A stretch of DNA of 64,000 nt from Thiogranum sp. (lineage in GTDB: Bacteria; Pseudomonadota; Gammaproteobacteria; DSM-19610). A program made the position numbers and the translations under genes. Every line of letters starts with the position of its first letter. The first letter of the stretch is position 1. Below are positions 25,738-34,991 of the stretch, piece after piece. The stretch is taken from NCBI GenBank assembly GCA_030148805.1, contig JASBSS010000020.1:18959-82958 (forward strand), read 5' to 3'. Under the pieces are notes generated by a model. That model ran no database searches. It was not told where the DNA came from and was given only the letters and a program-made list of their open reading frames with translations.

Positions 25738-26601
25738 CTAGCGCCAATACCGGTATCCGAAAGTATGAATTACCCAGAAGCGGGACAGTATTCTCTGCTT
25801 CGGGTCTTTTTGCATGCGCATGCGGTTGAAGCTCAACCGGGACATGAACCGTGATCCTTTCTTGAAGACCTCGTGTTTACGCTCCGGCGCCAGATCCACC
25901 ATCAGATCGAGCAATGCGCGAAAGTCTTTAGCCCAGGTTTTGACTTTTATCGAGAAGGTCGATTGATCCTCAGGGTGCTGTCGGAAGCTCGCCTTAACGG
26001 CTTCGACGTCCACCCGTGGATGTTTTGCCGCGAGTTGCGCAATGGCGATGCCGTCGTGCACGTAGCTCGGGGCAAAACCGCCCATCGCCTTGAGATGCCG
26101 GGCATTGTATAGCGTGTTGCAGAAATAGATCGATGTTTTGCCCCCGAACCAACCCAGGAAAAAATCGGTGACACCCAGGCCCGAGACGCGGTTGGGGGCC
26201 TCGTAAGTGGTATTCCCGTCGTTGTCTATGGTGCGTACACCCGTGCGAATAACGCCATAGTCGGATTTGTAGCCGGCCGCCGACATGCAGGTTTCGATCA
26301 TGTCCGGATCGATCAGGTCGTCGTCGTGCAACAGCAGCAGGTAGTCGCCGCTTGCGGCTTCCACACAAAAATTGAAATTGCCCAGCGGCCCGAGTCCGGG
26401 GTCGTGCCGTACATAGCGGATTCTGGGATCCTCATAACCGGCCACCAGCTCGCGGGTGTGATCCGTCGAGCCGTTGTCCGAGACGATGATCTCCAGTGGC
26501 TCATAGCGCTGCGCCAGCGCGCTTTCCAACGCGGCTCCCAGATGATCCGCAGCGCGGTTGTAGGTAGGTATGCCTATGGTTACCAAAGGGCGTTCTGACA
26601 T
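25738..26601 (-). CDS. Glycosyltransferase family 2
   Basis: A 287-residue GT-A-fold glycosyltransferase. VTIGIPTYNRAADHLGAALE begins the nucleotide-binding domain, EIIVSDNGSTDHTRELV is the usual aspartate strand, and LLLLHDDDLIDPDMI carries the metal-binding DxD-like motif (about residues 92-95). No membrane anchor. It is probably transcribed together with wzt. Donor and acceptor are unknown. Confidence 0.9.
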   Translation of the reverse strand: MSERPLVTIGIPTYNRAADHLGAALESALAQRYEPLEIIVSDNGSTDHTRELVAGYEDPRIRYVRHDPGLGPLGNFNFCVEAASGDYLLLLHDDDLIDPDMIETCMSAAGYKSDYGVIRTGVRTIDNDGNTTYEAPNRVSGLGVTDFFLGWFGGKTSIYFCNTLYNARHLKAMGGFAPSYVHDGIAIAQLAAKHPRVDVEAVKASFRQHPEDQSTFSIKVKTWAKDFRALLDLMVDLAPERKHEVFKKGSRFMSRLSFNRMRMQKDPKQRILSRFWVIHTFGYRYWR

Positions 26602-26920
26602 GCGTTAGCCTTGTTCGGAATTGTTCTCAGCATGGCTGACTGGAATCGAAGTGACGAGAAAGCTCGGATTATGAATTAAATCTGAACGATTACAATTTCA
26701 TATGATATGTCTGTAGTATGGGGGATCGGTCTACATGGAGCGCGTTACGAAACAATGAGCCGGGACGACGAAGCGTTAACTACGCGGAGATTATACAGGG
26801 TTGGACCTTGGTTGATAGAACAGGCTCCGTTGGAAGACGCCCCGGGCGCGGACGCGCTCCACCGACCGACGCTCGCCGACCAATAAAAATTATTCATAAA
26901 CAACAAGTTAAGTCGTCAAG
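26602..26920. other. Divergent intergenic region between GT2 and GT4 genes
   Basis: About 320 bp with no gene I can support; a short open frame at 26718 lacks coding character and an RBS. The middle (26660-26710) is AT-rich and probably holds divergent promoters for the leftward GT2-wzt unit and the rightward GT4 gene. Confidence 0.5.
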
Positions 26921-28162
26921 ATGGGTATGAAAATCGCTCTGTTTCTCGATTCCTTTCCCAAAATATCGGAAACTTTTATTCTCAGTCAGCTCGACGGATT
27001 GATTTCCCGCGGCCACCAGGTGACCCTATTCCCCCGGTCCGTGAGCGGTGAGCGTCTGGTGCACCCGGTTGTCGAAAGGCACCGGTTGCTCGAGCAGACG
27101 CGATTTCCCCCGAGTCAGCCGACCACCCTGCGTGAAAGACTCACCTTTCACTGGCGCCTGGTCTGGGTGCGGCTGTTTCGGCTGAACTCGGTGGCGCGCC
27201 TGAAGGATCTGTTTGGCAACTACCGTTACATGCCGAAGTGGCGGGGTGCGCTGGCGGAAGCCGAGCCGGTGATTCGGGATAAGGGTGAGTTCGATATCCT
27301 GTTCGCGCACTTTGGCCCCAATGGAGCGCGAGCCGCGTGGTACCGCGAGGCGGGTTTGATCAGGGGGGCGCTGGTCACTGTGTTTCATGGTTACGACCTC
27401 ACCCAATACTTGCGCCGAGGGGGTGCGGATGTGTATGCCGCGCTTTTCCGGCTCGGGGATTCGTTCCTCCCGATCAGCTGTTTCTGGCAACGCAAGTTGC
27501 ACGACCTGGGTTGTCCGCCAAACCGCACCCGCGTTCATCATATGGGTATCGACTGTGACCAGTTTGCCTACCAGCCCCGTATGGCGACCGAGGGGCAGAC
27601 GATGCGCTTGATCAGTGTCGCCCGCCTGGTGGAAAAAAAGGGTATCGAGTATGCGATCCGGGCGATGAAGCAAGTGCTCAGTGTTGAACCGCGGGTCGAA
27701 TATCAGATTGTCGGTGACGGCCCCTTGCTGACATCCTTGCAGGCGCTGGTGCAGGAGCTGGGCCTGGAGGGGCGGGTGCGTTTTCTGGGCGTCATGACCA
27801 GCGAGCAGGTGGCGGCCGCGTTGTCTCGGGCCCATGTGTTCATTGCGCCCAGCGTGATCAGCGCCAGCGGGGATATGGAAGGAATACCCACGGTGTTGAT
27901 GGAGGCGATGGCCAGTGGAATGCCGGTCGTCAGCACGCGTCACAGCGGTATTCCGGAGCTGGTGGAAGACGGGGTGTCCGGCAGGCTGGTGGCCGAAAAG
28001 GATGTTCCGGGGCTCGCCCAGGCGATTATCGAGCTGATGGCGACAAGCGATGCATGGGCTGCGATGGGAAAGGCCGGCCATGAGAAAGTCGCCCGGGAAT
28101 TCAATATATCCACGCTCAACGGTGTTCTCGAACGGCATTTCGCGCAGTTGAGCGGTGGCTGA
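26921..28162 (+). CDS. Glycosyltransferase family 4 (colanic-acid WcaL-like)
   Basis: A 413-residue GT-B-fold glycosyltransferase. The N-terminus KIALFLDSFPKISETFILSQ is typical of the WcaL-like group. FAHFGPNGARAAWY and VFHGYDLTQYLRR are acceptor-side signatures. The donor domain has ISVARLVEKKGIEYAIRA, GDGPLLTSLQALV and the E-x7-E region APSVISASGDMEGIPTVLMEAMASGMPVV. Start is ATG 26921 or 26927. It adds one sugar of the repeat unit; donor unknown. Confidence 0.92.
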   Translation: MGMKIALFLDSFPKISETFILSQLDGLISRGHQVTLFPRSVSGERLVHPVVERHRLLEQTRFPPSQPTTLRERLTFHWRLVWVRLFRLNSVARLKDLFGNYRYMPKWRGALAEAEPVIRDKGEFDILFAHFGPNGARAAWYREAGLIRGALVTVFHGYDLTQYLRRGGADVYAALFRLGDSFLPISCFWQRKLHDLGCPPNRTRVHHMGIDCDQFAYQPRMATEGQTMRLISVARLVEKKGIEYAIRAMKQVLSVEPRVEYQIVGDGPLLTSLQALVQELGLEGRVRFLGVMTSEQVAAALSRAHVFIAPSVISASGDMEGIPTVLMEAMASGMPVVSTRHSGIPELVEDGVSGRLVAEKDVPGLAQAIIELMATSDAWAAMGKAGHEKVAREFNISTLNGVLERHFAQLSGG

Positions 28163-28306
28163 CGGATGGCGTCCGTAGGCGCTGAATCGAGACTGGAACG
28201 TCTCGGAGAAAAGGTCTAGAATCATCGCGTTAGTGCGGCCGGGCGGCAGCTATGCTGCGGGCAGGCACGATCGTTTTCCAAAAACCACACCAAGGCAGCA
28301 ACCTAC

Positions 28307-29518
28307 ATGAAAATGAGTATTCGCAATACTGTCCAGATTCCGGTATGTGCGCTGGTGCTTCTTTCTCCCGGCATCGTGATGGGGGCGCTGGATAAATTCT
28401 CGCCTTATGTCTACACCCGAGTGGTCCATGACTCCAATCTGTTCCGAGTTTCGGGGTCGCAGGAGGCGATCGCGTTGACGGGGGATGACAAAAAGGACGA
28501 CACCATCAGCTATCTGGGGGCCGGGCTCAAGTCCGATTTGAAGCTCAGTCGGCAGCATCTGTTGTTGGACGCCGACGTTGCGAGTGTGAAATACGACGAG
28601 TTTGACAACCTCGATCACACCCGAATTCGGGGACGCGGCGCGTGGGCCTGGCAGGTGGGCAACCGGTGGAATGGAAATCTGGGTTATAAATTCGACAAGG
28701 ACAGACGCTCGTTCAATTTCGACAGTACGCCGGAAAAGGACATGCGGACCACGCATACCAGCTACTTTGACGCCGCCTATCAACTGACCCCCGACTGGGC
28801 GCTGGTGGGTGTGGCCAACTACATCGACACCTCCTATCAGAAACGTCAAAGCCTCGATAGAGTCTCGACCGCCGGGCAGCTGGAGGCCCAGTATCGCAAT
28901 ACGGTGAACACGCGGGTTGGCATGCGGGTGAAATTCACGGATGTGAATCTGAAGAACGACCAGATCGTCAACGGAACCCCGGTGAACAACGACTACAAGC
29001 AGACCGATATCAGCGGTGTGTTCTATTGGCAGGGGAGCGCCAAGTCCTCACTGGAAGCCCGTCTGGGTTACACGATGCTGCGCTACAACGAACTGAAAAA
29101 CCGGGATTTCGACGGACTCAGCGGCCGACTCACCTATTTCTGGACGGTGTCGCCCAAGACTCGCATGGACCTGTCCGTGTGGCGTGAGGCGTCGTCCCTG
29201 GCGCGGGAAATCACGACCTACGTCCTCTCGCAGGGGATCAGCCTGAAACCCAAATGGTCGGTGACCCGCAAGGTGGGTCTGGAAGGCGAGGTTTCGTTTG
29301 TGAACGACGACTTCCAGGGAGAGGATGGCATCCGCCAGGCGCTGGGCCAGCCCAAGAGAGAAGACGATACCTGGCAGTATGGGGTGGCTGCGCGTTGGAC
29401 ACCGATAGACATGTTGAGCCTGAGGCTGGGATATCGGGTGGAAAAGCGTGACTCCACCATTGACGCGAGCGATTTCGATGATCGGCAGATCATGGGGCAG
29501 GCGAAGCTGACGTTTTAG
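28307..29518 (+). CDS. EpsL-like outer-membrane beta-barrel protein of exopolysaccharide systems
   Basis: A 403-residue protein with a signal peptide (about residues 1-26, VCALVLLSPGIVMGA). Alternating hydrophobic/polar strands run throughout (for example YSVGA-like turns, LSLRLGYRVEKRD) and end in a final strand with a C-terminal Phe (MGQAKLTF), as in outer-membrane barrels. Similar proteins labelled EpsL occur in Methylobacillus-type exosortase-linked EPS clusters, fitting the EpsE/F/G genes nearby. It may form a pore or assist in polymer release; the role is not proven. Confidence 0.78.
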   Translation: MKMSIRNTVQIPVCALVLLSPGIVMGALDKFSPYVYTRVVHDSNLFRVSGSQEAIALTGDDKKDDTISYLGAGLKSDLKLSRQHLLLDADVASVKYDEFDNLDHTRIRGRGAWAWQVGNRWNGNLGYKFDKDRRSFNFDSTPEKDMRTTHTSYFDAAYQLTPDWALVGVANYIDTSYQKRQSLDRVSTAGQLEAQYRNTVNTRVGMRVKFTDVNLKNDQIVNGTPVNNDYKQTDISGVFYWQGSAKSSLEARLGYTMLRYNELKNRDFDGLSGRLTYFWTVSPKTRMDLSVWREASSLAREITTYVLSQGISLKPKWSVTRKVGLEGEVSFVNDDFQGEDGIRQALGQPKREDDTWQYGVAARWTPIDMLSLRLGYRVEKRDSTIDASDFDDRQIMGQAKLTF

Positions 29519-29575
29519 CGGCTGTGGTCAGCGGCGTTCCTTGAATCCGGTTTCAAACGGCTCGCGTCTTCCCGC

Positions 29576-30748
29576 ATGAAGGTTCTGTATTATTGTCCGG
29601 AATTCTGGTCGCGGCATGGGGGACGCACGCACGCCAGGGGGTTTTTTGCCGCGCTGAACAGACTTCCGACGGTGGCGGAGACCTTTCTCTATCCGGAGGC
29701 GGATGCGGCCGACGACGATCCGGCGAGCTCGGAGCGCGACCGCCGCGGAAAGCTCGGTTTTTTGCCGACGACCGTCAGAAAGCTGGTTCAGTTTTTCAAA
29801 CCCCGTCCGGATCTGACGCGTGCCTTGATCGAACGGATACAACGGCACGAGTGTGATGTTCTGGTGATCAGGACCGGTACCCAATACCCGTCGCTGAGAG
29901 GGATACGCCGAGCCTGTCCGGACGTTGTGGTCTGTCTTGAAATCAACTCGGCCTATCTGGATGAGAGTTTTCCCGGCTTGTGTTTCAGGCGCTTCTTCCA
30001 ACAACTGGAAGTCAACAGATGGGCCGACGCCGATGCGATTTTTGTCGTGTCGAGCTATTTGCGCGATTATCTAGAAGCGCGGGGCATCCCCGGGGAGAAG
30101 GTCATCGTCAACCAAAACGGCGTCACCGCCGAGGTCACGGATCTCGCCGGGGTGCCCGATATGAGAGATCAACTCGGCATTCCTCAGGACGCTTTTGTGA
30201 TCGGGTACATCGGCGGAATGGAAACCTTCCGTCGACTCCCTGAAGTCGTGACCCATATCTCGGAGATGAGGCAAGCGGGCCACGACGACATTTATCTGCT
30301 GATGGTCGGTGACGGAAGTGATATGCCGGCGGTGCGCGCGGCCCTCGAGACCCATGCCGCTGTCTTGAACGGCGCCGTAATCCTGACCGGCTGGGTGGAG
30401 CACGCCGACGTGCCCCGCTATCTGGCGAGCTTCGATCTGGCGATTTTTCCATTCACCAACGCTTATTGCAGCCCGTTGAAACTCTTCGAGTATCTCGGCG
30501 CCGGCATTGCCACGGTGGGGCCGGACACGCCGGCGGTGCGGGAGGTGTTTGAGGACGGCGTCCATCTGGCCCTGGTCAAGCAGGACGGCAGTGATTTTGT
30601 CGATCGGGTGTTGGAGATGAAGCGTTCTCCCGAGTTGCGGACCAGGATGGGGCGCTCGGGTCAGCGGCTGGTGCTTCAGGAATACACCTGGGAAAAAAAC
30701 GCACAACGGGTCGTCGCTCACGCACGTGAACTGGTCAATGGCGAATAA
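29576..30748 (+). CDS. Glycosyltransferase family 4
   Basis: A 390-residue GT-B-fold enzyme. The N-terminus MKVLYYCPEFWSRHGGRTHA carries the Gly-rich acceptor loop. The donor half has IGYIGGMETFRRLPEV, LLMVGDGSDMPAVR, LTGWVEHADVPRYLASFDLAIFP and the YCSPLKLFEYLGAGIATV segment with the EYL...A pattern. It belongs to the same-strand run of GT genes before epsE. Donor sugar unknown. Confidence 0.9.
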   Translation: MKVLYYCPEFWSRHGGRTHARGFFAALNRLPTVAETFLYPEADAADDDPASSERDRRGKLGFLPTTVRKLVQFFKPRPDLTRALIERIQRHECDVLVIRTGTQYPSLRGIRRACPDVVVCLEINSAYLDESFPGLCFRRFFQQLEVNRWADADAIFVVSSYLRDYLEARGIPGEKVIVNQNGVTAEVTDLAGVPDMRDQLGIPQDAFVIGYIGGMETFRRLPEVVTHISEMRQAGHDDIYLLMVGDGSDMPAVRAALETHAAVLNGAVILTGWVEHADVPRYLASFDLAIFPFTNAYCSPLKLFEYLGAGIATVGPDTPAVREVFEDGVHLALVKQDGSDFVDRVLEMKRSPELRTRMGRSGQRLVLQEYTWEKNAQRVVAHARELVNGE

Positions 30749-30792
30749 GCTCGGGAATTATTGGCGGTCACCGCGTTCATGAACATAACTTT

Positions 30793-32034
30793 ATGAAGAT
30801 TCTTCAGGTCAGCACCCAAGCGCGCGTGGGCGGAGCCGGCATCGCCGCCCACCGGCTGCACACCGGACTGCGCTCGCTCGGGGCGGATTCGTGGATGCTG
30901 GTGAACAAGACGTATCAGGCCGAGGAACACGTGCTTGCCCCTGCCAGGATCACGGACAAGGTGCTGGCCCGGCTCGCCCCGAAACTCGATCTGCTTCCCG
31001 GGCGTTTCTCCAAACTCGACAGCGATCGGATTTCCTCCGCCTGGGTGCCAAGTACCACCTTGACCCGTATCCGGCAGGTCGCGCCCGATATCCTGAACCT
31101 GCACTGGATCAACGACGGTTTCATCCGCCTGGAGAGTCTCAAGCATCTGCGTCGACCCGTGGTCTGGACACTGCACGACATGTGGGCGTTTTCGGGGGCC
31201 GAACACTACCACGAGGACGCGCGCCGCTATCAAGAAGGCTGTTCGGCGACCAACAGGCCCGCCGCTCAGCGTGGCTGGGACGTGAACCGGTGGGTCTGGA
31301 AACGGAAAATGAAGGCCTGGTCGGCGCTCAAAGACATGGTGATTGTCACCCCCAGCCAGTGGTTGGGACGTTGCGCGGCGCAAAGCGCCCTGTTCCGCGA
31401 CAACCGGGTTGAAGTCCTGGCCAATGGTGTCGACCACAGACGTTTCCACCCCTTGGATCGATCTGTCGCGAGAGACATCCTGGGCCTGCCGGCGGACAAG
31501 AAAATTATTTTATTCGGAGCGGGCTCTGCCACCAGCGACAAGCGAAAAGGTTTCCACTTGCTGGTCGAGGCACTCAAACAGCTGGAGACGCAGAGCGACA
31601 GCTCTGAATACGCATTGGCGGTCTTTGGCGCGCTTTCCGGGGATACGGATTTTTCCATCGAAACCACTTATCTCGGAAAACTGCAGGATGAGATCAGCAT
31701 GGCATTGGTCTACGCCGCGGCGGACGTTTTCGTGGCTCCCTCGATTCAGGAGAACCTCGCCAATACCGTATTGGAGTCAATGGCGTGTGGTACGCCGGTG
31801 GTGGCGTTCGATATCGGCGGGATGCCGGATATGATAGAGCACCAGAGCAGCGGTTTCCTGGCGCGCGGGTTCGATACGGGTGACTTGGCGGCAGGCATCC
31901 GCTGGGTCGTCTCCGACCACGACCGCTGGCGCGGGTTGTCCGCGCGCTCGCGAGAGAGGGTAGTGCAGGGCTTCACCCTGGAGCACGCGGCCACCCGTTA
32001 TCTGGAACTGTACTCCGAACTCGCCTCGGCCTAG
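30793..32034 (+). CDS. Glycosyltransferase family 4 (WcaC-like)
   Basis: A 413-residue GT-B enzyme. KILQVSTQARVGGAGIAAHRL is the acceptor loop, and LNLHWINDGFIRLESL and VVWTLHDMWAFSGAEHYHED are very characteristic of the WcaC-like group. The donor half shows VEVLANGVDHRRFHPLDR, FGAGSATSDKRKGFHLL and the APSIQENLANTVLESMACGTPVVAFDIGG motif. It is 44 bp downstream of the previous GT4 gene and probably in the same operon. Confidence 0.92.
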   Translation: MKILQVSTQARVGGAGIAAHRLHTGLRSLGADSWMLVNKTYQAEEHVLAPARITDKVLARLAPKLDLLPGRFSKLDSDRISSAWVPSTTLTRIRQVAPDILNLHWINDGFIRLESLKHLRRPVVWTLHDMWAFSGAEHYHEDARRYQEGCSATNRPAAQRGWDVNRWVWKRKMKAWSALKDMVIVTPSQWLGRCAAQSALFRDNRVEVLANGVDHRRFHPLDRSVARDILGLPADKKIILFGAGSATSDKRKGFHLLVEALKQLETQSDSSEYALAVFGALSGDTDFSIETTYLGKLQDEISMALVYAAADVFVAPSIQENLANTVLESMACGTPVVAFDIGGMPDMIEHQSSGFLARGFDTGDLAAGIRWVVSDHDRWRGLSARSRERVVQGFTLEHAATRYLELYSELASA

Positions 32035-32651
32035 TTTCTGGCTTTTCCGTTCTCGGCCCTGCTTTCCGGGACATCTCTAATAGTATTTACTCATCAAATA
32101 CTTATAGATTGTTATTGAAACGATTTCGCAAACAACGGGTTCTTCGGTCGTCGAAAACCTTTATAAGTGAATAGCGCGGCGGGCTGCACAGCCTGGCTGG
32201 GCTTCGCTCCGCAGGGGTGCCGGGGTTCCAATTCGCTATCTTTCCTGAGGAAATTAAGTTTATGATAGTGCTAACGAATAGGGGTCTTTTCCGGGTATTC
32301 TAATAGTCTTTCCCGGTGTCGGGCAAAAACCGGCCCTGCCGGGCGCGGTCGCGCTGCTGCATCAGTCGGGCAAGTTTACAGGCGACCGCGAGAGTGCGAT
32401 CGCCGAGGTAATACAGATGTTAATGTCTGACAGGGCCAGTTGTTGTTTCCTTGTCTGAGCGCTAGATAAATAATGCGGACCGACATGATTTTTCAAGTCC
32501 TACGGAAGCTTGCCAATAATATGGTTCAGGAGCAGCCGTGGGCGAAGGGTAAGGCGATTGCGGCTCGTGCCTCTGACGAGCGGAATCATAGTGACGGTAC
32601 GCGGTCAACTCGAACCAGGCTTGGGGCCATATGTCACGCACAGGAGTCACT
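32035..32651. other. Leader region upstream of epsE, with possible RNA structure
   Basis: About 600 bp with no protein gene I can support; short open frames at 32462-32773 lack RBSs and family features. A possible closing stem ATAGCG (32171-32176) with CGCTAT (32234-32239) encloses a GC-rich segment that can fold further (GGCTGCACAGCC). A CCCGG/CCGGG pair lies near 32310-32345. The length and GC contrast suggest a regulated leader for epsEFG. Confidence 0.45.
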
Positions 32652-33452
32652 ATGTTAAAAAACCGGGCGATCTTTTTGCTCATCGGGTGGATCATTGCGG
32701 CTTTGGGGCCGGCGCTGAATGCATTCGCCGGAGAGGAATACCTTCTAGGGGGAGGGGACACGGTCACCGTCACCGTCTACGATCAGCCTGACCTTTCCAC
32801 GCAGGCGCGCATCAGCAATAAGGGCACGATAACCTTTCCGTTGCTTGGCGAAGTGCCGATAGCCGGTCTTTCGGCCGAACAGGCGGGGCGCAAACTTGCC
32901 CGTCTGTTGGAGCAGGGCGGATATTTGAAGCACCCGCAGGTGTCGGTGGCGGTCAAGGAGTTCCAAAGCCAGAAAATTCCGGTGATGGGCGAGGTGAATA
33001 CGCCGGGGGAATACTCGCTGAGCGGAGAGAGCCGGGTGGTGGATCTCATCTCCCAGGCCGGAGGTCTGAAGCCTGACGCCGCAGACGTGATCGTCGTGGT
33101 CAAGAAGGAAGGCGATAAGTCGGTACGGCACGAGATAGACATGCTGCGGTTTTACGCCGGAGACATGAGCCAGAATATCCATGTCTCCAAGGGCGACTTC
33201 ATCCTGGTGCCGAAAATGGATACCTTTTATATCCATGGCGAAGTGAAACGGCCGGGTATGTATCGTCTCGAAAGAGGCATGACGGTGATGCAGGCGCTGT
33301 CTGTCGGCGGTGGCATTTCGGATCGTGGTTCTCTTTCCGGCATGAAAGTGACGCGGACGAAGAAAGACGGGAGTACCGAAAAAGTCGGGGTTGAATTGAC
33401 CGACAAGCTTAAGCCGAATGACGTGCTTTATGTGAAAGAGCGGCTCTTCTAG
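32652..33452 (+). CDS. epsE: Polysaccharide export protein (Wza/EpsE-type, SLBB domains)
   Basis: A 266-residue exported protein. The hydrophobic signal (ILLIGWIIAALGPALNAFAG region) is followed by the poly_export domain LLGGGDTVTVTVYDQPDLS... GTITFPLLGEVPIAGL. Two SLBB domains follow (IPVMGEVNTPGEYSL and FYIHGEVKRPGMYRLERGMTVMQALSVGGGI). It has no lipobox Cys, unlike E. coli Wza. ATG 32652 is chosen because AGGAG lies 5 bp upstream; ATG 32631 is possible. It is expected to form the outer-membrane/periplasmic channel. It starts the epsE-epsF-epsG unit. Confidence 0.93.
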   Translation: MLKNRAIFLLIGWIIAALGPALNAFAGEEYLLGGGDTVTVTVYDQPDLSTQARISNKGTITFPLLGEVPIAGLSAEQAGRKLARLLEQGGYLKHPQVSVAVKEFQSQKIPVMGEVNTPGEYSLSGESRVVDLISQAGGLKPDAADVIVVVKKEGDKSVRHEIDMLRFYAGDMSQNIHVSKGDFILVPKMDTFYIHGEVKRPGMYRLERGMTVMQALSVGGGISDRGSLSGMKVTRTKKDGSTEKVGVELTDKLKPNDVLYVKERLF

Positions 33453-33477
33453 TCGCGCAGTTGGACGGACTCAATCT

Positions 33478-34977
33478 ATGGCAACGAATGAAATCAATAT
33501 CGAGCGGTTCTTCCTCATACTGAAGATGCACATGCGTCTGATTCTGGGGGTGCTTGCGGCTACCTTGCTGATTACGGCGGCCGTGACGTATCAAATGCCG
33601 AAAATGTACATGTCCACGGCGTCCTTGAATTTCGATTTCAGCGCTAACAACCCAGTCGATGACCGGGGGAGGTCGGTGTTGTCGGAGGACAGCTACCTGA
33701 CCACCCAGGTGGGTATTCTCGAGAGTCTGAACGTTGCGCAGGAGGTTGTGGACAGCTTGTCGGACTACGAAAGAAAGCGGGTCATAGCCTCGCTCGAGGC
33801 CGGCAGGTCGAGTATCGACAAATTCATCTACAGTGTTCGCAACTTTTTCAAGTTCGATGGCGATGAGGACGAACAGCCGGCTGATGGCGCCGCCGCCGGC
33901 GCGTCCGCCGAACCGGGCGAATCCTTGCCACCGCACAAGCCTTATGACTGGCTGGCGCAGGCCATCCGGGGCAACCTGTTGATCACGCCGCAGATGAACA
34001 GTCGTATCGTGGAGGTGTCGTATTTCTCCACCGACCCCCGCATCGCTGCTTTGATGGCGGACAGATTTGCGCGTGCCTATATCGACACCAATCTTAAAAT
34101 GGTCATAGACCCGGCCCGCAAGACCAAGGTCTGGTTTGATGAGCAGTTGAAGACGCTGCGCAACAATCTCGAGGCTGCGCAAGCGAAGCTGACGGCCTAT
34201 CAGCAAAAGGAAGGTATCGTATCGTCCGACGAACGGATCGATATCGAATCCACCAAACTGCGCGGGCTGGCGGATCAATTGGTGGCGGCCCAGGAAGCGA
34301 CACGTAACGCGGAGTCGGAAAACAGAAAGTTGCAGGAAGTGCTCGATCGGGGCGCTTCCTTGGAGACTTTTGAGCCGGTATTCAGCAACGCCGTGGTGCA
34401 AAAGTTGAAAACCGATATTCGAACCATCCAGGGCCAGCTTGCGGAATTTTCCAACAGCCTCGGTGCCAACCATCCCAGAATCAAGCGTCTCAACGGCGAG
34501 TTGAGTGCCGCACGGGTGAGATTGAACAACGAGATCAAGACCATCACCGACGGAATCAAGAACGCGGCCGACCTTTCCCGTGAGCGGGAGAAGTCGCTCG
34601 AAGAGGCCATGGATCGGCAAAAGGCTCTGGTCCTGAAGCTGAAGAATGAACACGACAGGATCGCGGTGTTGCTGCGCGATGTCGATAGCGCGCAAGCGGC
34701 ATACAACGCGGCACTGAATCAGCTCAACACCACCAGCATGCAGAGTATGGTGGATCAGACGAACGTCTCCATTATCGACAATGCCAGCATTCCGAGAAAT
34801 CATGCCACCCCCAGGGTGTCCCAGAATATCGCACTGGGGTTTCTTGGCGGCCTTATCCTGGGTGTCGGGATCGCCCTGTTCATGGAAATATTCATCCGCA
34901 GAGTTCACTCCGAAGACGATATCATGGGCGAGGTCGGTGTGCCGTTGCTCGGGTACGTGAGAAAACTGGAAGCTTGA
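33478..34977 (+). CDS. epsF: Polysaccharide co-polymerase / chain-length determinant (EpsF, Wzz-type)
   Basis: A 499-residue inner-membrane protein. A Wzz-like N-terminus has the first membrane helix (LILGVLAATLLITAAVTYQMP). A long periplasmic part is rich in coiled-coil (about residues 200-420, NNLEAAQAKLTAYQQKEG and LSREREKSLEEAMDRQKA). The second membrane helix near the C-terminus is preceded by the proline-rich ASIPRNHATPRVSQNIA motif typical of co-polymerases. It has no kinase domain; that is supplied by the next gene, the split arrangement of EpsF/EpsG systems. Confidence 0.92.
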   Translation: MATNEINIERFFLILKMHMRLILGVLAATLLITAAVTYQMPKMYMSTASLNFDFSANNPVDDRGRSVLSEDSYLTTQVGILESLNVAQEVVDSLSDYERKRVIASLEAGRSSIDKFIYSVRNFFKFDGDEDEQPADGAAAGASAEPGESLPPHKPYDWLAQAIRGNLLITPQMNSRIVEVSYFSTDPRIAALMADRFARAYIDTNLKMVIDPARKTKVWFDEQLKTLRNNLEAAQAKLTAYQQKEGIVSSDERIDIESTKLRGLADQLVAAQEATRNAESENRKLQEVLDRGASLETFEPVFSNAVVQKLKTDIRTIQGQLAEFSNSLGANHPRIKRLNGELSAARVRLNNEIKTITDGIKNAADLSREREKSLEEAMDRQKALVLKLKNEHDRIAVLLRDVDSAQAAYNAALNQLNTTSMQSMVDQTNVSIIDNASIPRNHATPRVSQNIALGFLGGLILGVGIALFMEIFIRRVHSEDDIMGEVGVPLLGYVRKLEA

Positions 34978-34991
34978 CGTAGGTGCCAAGT

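Noticed and set aside
32190..32215. Possible sigma-54 promoter (TGG...GC spacing) before epsE
   Set aside because: The -12 part reads CCGCA rather than TTGCA and the spacing fits only with a poor -24 element; too weak to report.
33409..34989. 526-codon leftward frame opposite epsF
   Set aside because: Antisense shadow of the EpsF coding sequence with no start signal or known motifs.
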